NCBI GenBank assembly: GCA_003116975.1
Contig: BGKB01000013.1
Span: forward strand, 496,001-560,000
Origin: Aurantiochytrium sp. KH105
Lineage: Eukaryota; Sar; Bigyra; Thraustochytrida; Thraustochytriidae
Direction of reading: 5' to 3'
DNA length: 64,000 nucleotides
A program made the translations under genes and the position numbers. Positions 57,201-64,000 of the stretch are shown piece after piece (position 1 is the first letter of the stretch; every line of letters begins with the position of its first letter). The notes below the pieces were generated by a model. The model made no database searches, was not told the DNA's origin, and saw only the letters and a program-made list of their open reading frames with translations.

Positions 57201-58220
57201 ATGCGCGACGAGGGCGGCCGGAACCTCGCAGCGCTGGCGCTAGCGCTAGCGCTGACGCAGGCTTCGGGCTGGAGGCTGCTCGAGTCGGACACGGCCGAGG
57301 CTACTTCTGATCTCTGCGCTTCTGTCTTTGATGAGGCGCAGACACAGGTTCTGCGGACCGTCACGCTGACGGGCGCTGGGCTCTCGCTCGCAGGCAGTTT
57401 GTTCATCGTCATCTCTTACCTGATCCTGGTGCGCATTCGCACCTTCCCGTACAAGCTCGTCATGTTTCTGAGCGTGGCCAACGTGGGCTCGAGCTTGGCC
57501 TACTTTGTTGGTCTCGCGAGTATTAACGAAGGCAACGTTCACGAGTGCACCTCGTCCGTAGGGTGCATTCTTGCAGCAGCCATGACTCAATTCTTCGATG
57601 TGGCCTCATTCTTTTGGATTGCCATCATTGCCTTCAATGTGCACGCAGTCCTGGTCCGTAACAAGGGTCGCGCGGTGGAGGCCTATGAACGTTGGTACCA
57701 CTTGGTGGGCTGGGGGATTTCGCTCATCATTACAATCATTTGTGGCGCCCTGGGCTGCTTTGGCGATAGCGGTATCTGGTGTTGGATCAAGCGAGACCGT
57801 CAGACAGCCCGCTTCTTTGCGTATTATCTGCCACTCTTGATCGTCTTTTCGTTCACGGCGAGCACCTACCTAATTGTCAGCTCTGCACTCCAACACCAAG
57901 TTCAAGGGCGCACCGTTACGCGACGACTTCGACTTTACCTCGCGGTTTTTGTGGTTTTTCGCGTCTGGGGGGTTGTGCACCGCACTCACAACTACTTTCA
58001 TGAAAACCAAATGTTCTGGCTTGCTCTTATGCATGCGATTTTCTCGCCCCTGCAAGGTTTCGCCAACGCGCTTGTTTATGGCTGCAATGCTGCGGTAGCA
58101 CGTGAATATCGACGCTATTGCAGCGGTCTCAACACCGAGGACCGCATTGAGGATGGTGACGACGATCTCGATGACGACGATGTGCGTGAGGTGCGCGCGC
58201 AAGAGCTGACTCCAATCTAG
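57201..58220 (+). CDS. cAMP-receptor-like seven-transmembrane GPCR (class E type)
   Basis: 339 residues from ATG 57201. A signal peptide (ALALALALTQASG) and a short acidic ectodomain are followed by seven hydrophobic helices: TM1 GAGLSLAGSLFIVISYLILV, then RIRTFPYKLVMFLSVANVGSSLAYFVG, TQFFDVASFFWIAIIAFNVHAVLV, WYHLVGWGISLIITIICGALG, FFAYYLPLLIVFSFTASTYLIV, LRLYLAVFVVFRVWGVVHRTHNYF and HAIFSPLQGFANALVYGCNAAVAREYRRY. This pattern (TFPYKLVMFLS, PLQGFANALVYG) fits the Dictyostelium cAMP receptor/GCR1 group. The cytosolic tail is acidic. The ligand is unknown. Confidence 0.88.
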   Translation: MRDEGGRNLAALALALALTQASGWRLLESDTAEATSDLCASVFDEAQTQVLRTVTLTGAGLSLAGSLFIVISYLILVRIRTFPYKLVMFLSVANVGSSLAYFVGLASINEGNVHECTSSVGCILAAAMTQFFDVASFFWIAIIAFNVHAVLVRNKGRAVEAYERWYHLVGWGISLIITIICGALGCFGDSGIWCWIKRDRQTARFFAYYLPLLIVFSFTASTYLIVSSALQHQVQGRTVTRRLRLYLAVFVVFRVWGVVHRTHNYFHENQMFWLALMHAIFSPLQGFANALVYGCNAAVAREYRRYCSGLNTEDRIEDGDDDLDDDDVREVRAQELTPI

Positions 58221-58463
58221 ATTCGATGGAGGCGGTCGGCTCAAACAAACCCAAGTGCGTCAATGTAATATCCGTATCCTTTCCTTTTGGCCGGACTCGA
58301 TATTATATTCTGGGGGTGGCGAGGGGGAAGAGAGAGATAGAGAGGGTGGAAAGGATTTCTACAGACCTGAGCAATGTCTGCCTGGGGCACCGTTGCCACG
58401 ATACTGGCGAGTTCGAGATCAAGGCCTCTCAACCAAGTTTCTAAGATCTTAATACATGTTTTG

Positions 58464-59848
58464 CTAGCTCGAAGTCTTGTCCTTGTTTTGCTGTTGCTGT
58501 CGAGCACGGTCACCAAGTCGCTGCCGCGCGTCATCAATCATCGGCTCAAGGCGCTTTTCCTTGGCGAGGGTCTTGAGAATGGCCACGCAAAGCGGAATGT
58601 AGTTGTGCCGTCTGCGAATGTTTTCGCTGTGCCACTTGGCAAATTTGGACTCCTTCTCCTCGAGCGTTGGCACGAGTTCCATCTTCCGCACCCGCTCCGC
58701 GCGGAGCTGCGTTTTGAGAGATGGAAGGTCATTGGAATACACGAGCTGTTCGAAGCCCTCCGTATCCTCCAGCGGTACCGGCGTGAAGCTGTCGTCTGCC
58801 GTCACGTCGTCGTGTCCATCGAGCATGGCCTCCAAAGTCTGCGTGCGAGTTTCGCACTCGTCAATCTTGTCCTGGAGCACAACGCGTTGATCTTTGATTA
58901 CAGCCATGAGATTGAAGCGAATTTCGGAAGCCGCGTATCGCGCGATGCGTTGCTGAATATGAGGCGCAACGGCGGGGATCCAGTCTGCGCCTTCCTCGAC
59001 CTCCCCAAGACAAATGGGCCCTGCCTTGAGACCGTCAAGCTCGTAAATCTTGTTCTTGAACGGAATGTACGCGATAAAGTGAAAGACGTCGTCGTCGGGA
59101 CCTGCGTATTGCTTCTTGTCTGAAATAAAAGGCTCTGGTCGGTTGAAGCTGTTGTGCGCAAGCCGGACATTATCAAGGTTGCTAATGGCCTCGCCGCGCA
59201 TGTCGGGTGGCATGACCCCGACGAACTCCTTGAAGCTCCGCAGACTCGGCCCAATGTCCACCTCATCCGACTGGATGTTGAGCAGGATCGACAGCAGCGC
59301 CTGCGTTGCACATGCGTTCGTGATCATTTGTCGCGCGAAAAACAGTTCTTCGTCGCAACCCACATTCACGGGCCGATCATCCTCCTCGGGTCTCCACTTG
59401 AAAAGAAAAATGAGCCCGTACATGGGCTTCATGTCCGAGAAGTCATCATCGAGGCTGTACAGTTCCTCCACCTGGATGTTCTTGACGCCGATCTTTTGGA
59501 TCAGCTCCGTGAAAACGCCTGCAGCACCTCTTCAGCATCAGCGTCAGCGCGCGTTCATTTTATCAATACCTTCGTCACTTTCTCTACTCCCCTCTTTCCC
59601 TGATCTGCTCTGCCCTCTCCCGTGTCCTCGCGAAGAGCCGCTCGCGTGCTTCAGCGCTGCAGCAGCGGCGGTTGGGCCCGTGCTATCCCTCCTCCCCCGC
59701 GATGATCTCCGCGCAGGAGCCAAGCATCCAGCCAGCTGCCGCATCGAAGACGCCAGCCCCTCGCAGGGCCGCGTCCTCGGCCAGAGCGCGCCCCTCGCCC
59801 CGCGCAGAACCTACCGGGGTCCGACTCGATCGTGCACCAGTCTGCCAT
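58464..59848 (-). CDS. UCHL5: Ubiquitin C-terminal hydrolase UCH37/UCHL5
   Basis: Two exons on the minus strand, 59815-59848 and 58464-59518, give about 362 residues. Exon 1 encodes MADWCTIESDPG; exon 2 continues VFTELIQKIGVKNIQVEELYSL, exactly as in UCH37. Catalytic residues: Cys in NACATQALLSILLN, His in DVFHFIAYIP, Asp in YELDGLKAGPI. The C-terminal part (IRRRHNYIPLCVAILKTLAKEKRLEPMI, then Gln/Asn/Lys) fits the ULD tail that binds RPN13 at the proteasome. The enzyme trims ubiquitin chains on proteasome substrates. It converges on the GPCR gene, 243 bases between stops. Confidence 0.94.
59519..59814 (-). other. Intron in UCHL5
   Basis: On the minus strand the donor is GTAGGT after the first base of a Gly codon (phase 1) and the acceptor is GCTGCAG. 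Splicing joins SDPG to VFTEL, the conserved UCH37 N terminus. 296 nt, the longest intron found here. Confidence 0.9.
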
Positions 59849-60651
59849 GGTCCCGCGCACGTCGCTCGCTCGCCAGCCCGTCGCTCGAGCGAACTTCGTT
59901 TGCCCCGGGCCGGGGCCGCCCGCGCAGCCGCAAGTGGGCTATCGCCGCGACGCCGACTTGCGAGTCAGCGGATGATGCACTTGCGCGCCGGCGGATACTT
60001 CACTTTCCGCAACCAAAAGAGATCCGTTGAGGTGTTTGAGTGTGTGTGCGCGGCGGGCTGAGCGGCCTGCCTGAGTGACGGATGGTACCGCGATGCCATG
60101 GCGAGCGGCGAGCGACACGCGGGCCTGGCGCAACATGAATCAGATTGTACGATTGTGAGGCATTGAGGCGCGCACACACACATTTCAAACCTAGAGGCAA
60201 GCGTAGTTACGGTAGAAAAGGAAACTCGCTTGTTGACTTGAGAAAAACCAAGTTCTTTCACTTGGTGTTTTATTCTTGGCTTTGCCGGCACAGAGTTGGG
60301 AAAGCTTTACAGAAAGAGGCTGGCCATCTTGCCGCGCTTGGCTCGATTCAATGTTGTGTGTGCTGCATCGTGCTTGAGAATAATAGTAGGCGTAGGAGCT
60401 TGCCCTCGACAAACCTTTCGTTTGATTGACGGACAGACCGCCAGCGGCGGGCGGCTGGCTCTGGCTCTAGCGAAGCGGGGAGGATTGAAGGACCGCGCAC
60501 GGCCTTATCGCATAGACTCAAGTAGAAGCAATCGCGACAGAATCGTCGGGATAAATAACCAAGGAAGCGCCGCGGCGTATTCCGCCTTGGTTTTGCGCTT
60601 CTTTTGCAAGTTTCGTCGTCCTGCACAGCGCCGCCAAGGCATCCGCAAACG
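59849..60651. other. Divergent region between UCHL5 and a coiled-coil gene
   Basis: 803 bases. GC-rich at the left, less so at the right. Shadow frames up to ~120 codons lack domain signal. No gene is supported. Confidence 0.5.
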
Positions 60652-63048
60652 ATGAAGACTACCAAGTCTGCATCAACGCTACTTTACGGGCGCGAATACG
60701 ACCTTGAGGAGGCCAAGAGCAAAACTGCGAGTGCAAAGCACGCGAGAAAATCTCCATCTTCAAAGACGCAGCTTCAACCGACCAGCAAGACAACAAGCTC
60801 TTCACGCGTGGACGTCATCAGCCTCAAAGAGAGCAAAAAGGGTAGTCTGCCGCTCGTGAACCAGAAGCAGTCCAAGCAAAAACATGCAGTCAAGAAGCAG
60901 CCGAGACCAAGACCTACGACCGCTCCTGCACCCAAAAAGCAGCCGCAGCAGCACAGGGAACTGAGCAAACCGAATCAGCCACAGGCGCAACGACGGGGAC
61001 TCAGCGCGTCAACCAAGGCGCAGCTCAAGTTCGATCCGGAGCCCGTCGAAGCTTTGGCGCAGATTGCTCTGCGCGAGAAACCAGAGCTCGTTCCTGTGAG
61101 TATTCTCGCGCAGATCAACAAGGAGAAGAAGCGGGAGAAGGAGCTTGAGCGTCAGGCCACAAAAAAAACCAGACAGACTAGGCCCCGCACAGCCGACCCG
61201 GTGCCTTGTGATGAATCAAAGGAGAAACACGCCGAGACGCAAGCATCCATGCCTTCGGCGCGCTCCTCGCATGGCAATTCCAAAGATGAAGACGCCTGCG
61301 GAGACGAAGCACTCGAGCCGATCGAGGGTACCGCATCACAAGCAAAACCCAAGTTTAGCACAATCAGCCTCAACAACTCCCGTCGCGCATTCAAACAAAA
61401 GTTGCGTGACTCCCTCGCGGACGGCTTGGTGAAGATGTGCGGCATTCACTCGCGTCTCTTGCACGAGGCGTCCAAGAAGGAAGAGACCTTGCGCAGACTC
61501 TGCAGCCAGATGGAAGACCTCCTTGTTCTCGCCGGCGATCGCAACGAGTCCAACTTTGTTGGCGTTGACGCAGGAATTGTTCGTCGCAGGCAAGAATTGC
61601 TCAAAGCTGGAAAGGAGATCAGTGCCAAGCTCAAGCAGGTCGAAATTGATCATGTCGCGATCCAAAAGCGTTTGCGACACATGGAGGACACGCACGTCGT
61701 GCACAAGTCGGAACTCCGGGATGAGGAAGAATCGGTCGACCAAGTCATAACCGAGCGCAAAGAGCTTACGAAGCTTCTCGCTCAGCTCGTGGACTTGAAC
61801 AAGCGCACACACGCTAAACTCACCTCCAAGATGAGCGCTTTTATTCTTCGCAAAGAGAAAATTGACGCGGCGCTTCAGGAGCGGCGCATTCAGGTTGGTT
61901 TGCACAACGAAAAGCTCAAGATGGAGGAGAAGATCTCCAAGGGTCTCGAAAAGTGGGACAATGACCTCGACAATGGCGTCGGCGTGGCCTCGCCCCCGCT
62001 TGATAGCTGCATGGGATCTCGGGGTCTTCTGAACCAGGTTGTTTCCGTGCTGTCGATCGATGTCGACGCAGATAAACGCCGCATCGACGTTGACACGCCG
62101 CATCGTCCCGAGCCTCTTCACTCTCCCAAGTTTCAGGCCAAACTGCGTCAGATGGCCGCGATCGAGTCAAAATTCCAAATGGGGCAGGAAGCCTTCCCAC
62201 TTGACGCGAAGAACGCAACACCGGAAGAGCTCGAAGCTCGCCAGGCAGACCTCCAAGCTCGAAGGCGGAATCTTCAGATTGCATTTGCCAATGCCTCTGT
62301 TTTGTCTCTCGTGGGCGAGGTCTTGCAGATTGCCAATACACCTGCTGAAGCACCAGAAGACGAGAGCTCTCGAGACGAGGAGAGCTCTGATGAAAAGGTT
62401 CTGAGCGCCATTGACAGCGCCTTGGAAGCAATTTACTCTCGAGTCAAGGAAACGGGCAAGGTAGCTGCGGAAAGAGTCGCCGTTGAAGGAATCACTTCGA
62501 CTGGGGCAGAAAGCGCAACGGAAAACACGTGTGGACCTCCTCCCAAGGCCGAAAAGAACTCTCTCGTCGAGACTGCTTCAGCGCAAGATGACGACGATAC
62601 CAGTGGCAATCGAGCTCCTGCTTCTGCTTCCGCTTCTGCTTCTACATCATCTTCTTTGTCAAGCCCCAAGTCTGCCGAGACCAAGGAGGAGGCAAGCAAG
62701 ACTGCCAGTGAGGTCGACGAAAAGGCATCGACAGAAATGAGTGACTCTGATGCCATTAAGGAGACGGCGAACGAGGAGAAGGAGTGTGCCAGTACAGAAA
62801 GCAAGTCCAGCCAAGAAAATTTGAAAGAGGAGCAAGACGAAACCTCAAAACAAGCCAGAAACGCCAGCGATACGATTGCAAGTGATATTGTCGCAGATGC
62901 GATCTCCGCTTCGGTCGAGAAGGCTCAGGAGCGAGTCTCTGACATTGGTCAAACTGCCGCAGGCACTGTTAAACATGCAATTTCCGAGGCCTTGAGCCGT
63001 GTCTCTACCTCTGCATCTCTCGTTTCACGAGAGGATGCTCCCCCATAG
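60652..63048 (+). CDS. Coiled-coil protein with basic head and acidic tail, unknown
   Basis: 798 residues from ATG 60652 (MKTTKSASTLLYGREYDLEE). Residues ~1-230 are basic and Gln/Pro/Lys-rich. Residues ~245-440 are a long helical coiled coil (AFKQKLRDSLADGLVKMCGIHSRLL, RRRQELLKAGKEISAKLKQVEIDHVAIQKRL, RKEKIDAALQERRIQVGLHNEKLKMEEKI). Residues ~500-575 form a second helical part. The C-terminal ~230 residues are Ser/Glu/Ala-rich, with an amphipathic end (SDIGQTAAGTVKHAISEALSRVS). No family is assigned. The basic-head/coiled-coil layout is common in microtubule-associated and flagellar proteins, but that is inference. Confidence 0.75.
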   Translation: MKTTKSASTLLYGREYDLEEAKSKTASAKHARKSPSSKTQLQPTSKTTSSSRVDVISLKESKKGSLPLVNQKQSKQKHAVKKQPRPRPTTAPAPKKQPQQHRELSKPNQPQAQRRGLSASTKAQLKFDPEPVEALAQIALREKPELVPVSILAQINKEKKREKELERQATKKTRQTRPRTADPVPCDESKEKHAETQASMPSARSSHGNSKDEDACGDEALEPIEGTASQAKPKFSTISLNNSRRAFKQKLRDSLADGLVKMCGIHSRLLHEASKKEETLRRLCSQMEDLLVLAGDRNESNFVGVDAGIVRRRQELLKAGKEISAKLKQVEIDHVAIQKRLRHMEDTHVVHKSELRDEEESVDQVITERKELTKLLAQLVDLNKRTHAKLTSKMSAFILRKEKIDAALQERRIQVGLHNEKLKMEEKISKGLEKWDNDLDNGVGVASPPLDSCMGSRGLLNQVVSVLSIDVDADKRRIDVDTPHRPEPLHSPKFQAKLRQMAAIESKFQMGQEAFPLDAKNATPEELEARQADLQARRRNLQIAFANASVLSLVGEVLQIANTPAEAPEDESSRDEESSDEKVLSAIDSALEAIYSRVKETGKVAAERVAVEGITSTGAESATENTCGPPPKAEKNSLVETASAQDDDDTSGNRAPASASASASTSSSLSSPKSAETKEEASKTASEVDEKASTEMSDSDAIKETANEEKECASTESKSSQENLKEEQDETSKQARNASDTIASDIVADAISASVEKAQERVSDIGQTAAGTVKHAISEALSRVSTSASLVSREDAPP

Positions 63049-63455
63049 ACAGGTTTAGGCCTAGGCCTAGAAGCTAACAGTGGCAATGATGATTTGTTTT
63101 GTTCTTGTTGTTTGCGCTTCGCTTGTGACGTCCGAATTTCCGCATTCACCATCTTACATGCTGGCACCTGGCGAGTCGATTCTCTCCGCGTCAGACTTGT
63201 TCGAGTCTGACTGCTGGACGAGTCTCTCAAATCTCTCGTAAACAGAGTGTTGATCGAAAGTGTGCGCACTGCGTATGTCTGTGAATACGTCTGTGTGTGA
63301 TGGCGCGATCGAGAAGACGCCCTCTCTGACTATAGCGCGGCTTCCCGCACGCGCCTCGCAGCAAAAGCAGATTGAGAGCAGAGTAGCAGAGCAGAGCGGA
63401 GCGAGACAGACAGGCGGGCAGGCAGGCAGGCGCAAGGCCGTCGAGCGGGGCGACG
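63049..63455. other. Intergenic stretch with TAGGCCTA pair
   Basis: 407 bases. Two overlapping TAGGCCTA palindromes at 63056-63069 lie directly after the stop of the coiled-coil gene. A GCAGGCAGG run near 63415-63430 precedes the next start. No gene is supported. Confidence 0.55.
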
Positions 63456-64000
63456 ATGAGTGTAGCAGGCGGAGACAAGAGCGGGATGCGCGCGACGACG
63501 GTGGCGAGCTCGCCCGGCAAGGTGCTCATGGCAGGGGGCTACGTCGTCCTCGAGACGCCCAACCGAGGATATGTGCTGGCGACGAGCGCTCGCTTCCACA
63601 CGAGCGTGCAGAGCTCGGAAGAGATGTGCGCTGCAGGCAAGGCGAGCGTGCTCTCGATCCACTCGCCGCAGTACCGGCAAAACATCGAACTCGAGGCCAC
63701 CCCTGTGGAGGGCAGCGACGACGTCAAGGTCACTCACGTCAAGGGCGCCAAAAATCCGTACGTGGTGCAGACCGTGGCGGTCGCGATCACTGCAGCAAAG
63801 GCACTGCGAAGGCGCTGGGAGCGCGCCGAGGATCTTGAGCGCCTTTTGCTGGGCACCGAGACTCCCAAGGACGTGAGCGCAGAAGTGCTCCGTGAGACCC
63901 TTGCGTTTCACTTTCGCTTTCCCGAAAACCTCGTCGCCACCATTGGCGCTGACAAGACCAAACTCGATTCGAGCTCGAAGGACATCCAAGACGTAACTGC
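63456..64000 (+). CDS. ERG8: Phosphomevalonate kinase, 5' part (cut by window end)
   Basis: 181 codons from ATG 63456 (MSVAGGDKSGMRATTVASS), open to the window end, so the gene continues outside. SSPGKVLMAGGYVVLETPNRGYVLAT is the GHMP-kinase start typical of eukaryotic phosphomevalonate kinase (Erg8-type: SAPGKVLLAGGYLVLD). Next come SIHSPQYRQNIELEAT and GAKNPYVVQTVAVAITAAKAL, as in that family. The enzyme phosphorylates mevalonate 5-phosphate in isoprenoid and sterol synthesis. The catalytic ATP-binding motif (GLGSSA type) lies beyond the window. Confidence 0.9.
   Translation, partial: MSVAGGDKSGMRATTVASSPGKVLMAGGYVVLETPNRGYVLATSARFHTSVQSSEEMCAAGKASVLSIHSPQYRQNIELEATPVEGSDDVKVTHVKGAKNPYVVQTVAVAITAAKALRRRWERAEDLERLLLGTETPKDVSAEVLRETLAFHFRFPENLVATIGADKTKLDSSSKDIQDVT

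Overview
This window looks like nuclear DNA from a free-living, zoospore-forming heterotrophic protist. My best guess is a thraustochytrid or another labyrinthulomycete stramenopile; that is inference, not proof. The points in favour are dense genes on both strands with intergenic gaps mostly of 0.1 to 1.4 kb, high GC with short simple-sequence repeats in the gaps, very few and short GT-AG introns, and genes for a motile cilium (IFT57, a CatSper-type channel, MORN3) beside osmotroph-type endocytosis and membrane genes. No tRNA, rRNA, CRISPR or intact mobile element was recognised.

Layout: 1-943 gap; 944-5066 protein phosphatase methylesterase (+) and a NIMA-type kinase fused to IFT57 (-), convergent; 5887-11781 a large multi-pass surface protein (+), an ankyrin protein (-) and a secreted Sel1-repeat protein (+); 11908-20546 a coiled-coil protein (-), a FAXC/GST-like protein (+), an FAH-family hydrolase (-) and a five-SH3 endocytic adaptor (-); 21262-27808 a CatSper-like channel (+), an acidic pseudo-hydrolase (-), a DUF402-like protein (+) and a CH-domain membrane protein (-); 28947-35352 RPN10 (+), a cluster of inverted repeats at 30.3-31.1 kb and a large beta-trefoil-like protein (+); 35652-43634 VPS28 (-), an alpha/beta hydrolase (+), a CPI-17-like PP1 inhibitor (+), a TMX3-like PDI (-) and organellar GluRS (+); 44317-53747 a redoxin-like protein (-), RPN3 (+), ADP-dependent glucokinase (+), FCF2 (-) and a PP2C-reticulon fusion (+); 54055-64000 exosome RRP43/EXOSC8 (+), MORN3 with an EF-hand-like tail (+), a small ORF (-), a cAMP-receptor-type GPCR (+), UCH37 (-), a coiled-coil protein (+) and the 5' part of phosphomevalonate kinase (+).

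Themes: three proteasome-linked genes (RPN10, RPN3, UCH37), three regulators of Ser/Thr phosphatase signalling (PPME1, a CPI-17-like PP1 inhibitor, PP2C-reticulon) and at least three ciliary genes. The most unusual items are two domain fusions, NEK-IFT57 and PP2C-reticulon. Either could be a system in which a regulatory enzyme is built into a structural component (the IFT train, the ER tubule). Also notable are a hydrolase whose nucleophile serine codon now reads glycine while an intact paralogue lies 12 kb away, a redoxin whose CxxC is replaced by NKSD, an RPN10 with an SR-rich insert and a possibly intron-split start codon, and perfect 27-nt palindromes in the 30.3-31.1 kb gap.

Starts given are the first ATG that fits the protein family. 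Several open frames extend upstream only through non-ATG codons. Four introns are supported by splice signals together with protein conservation.
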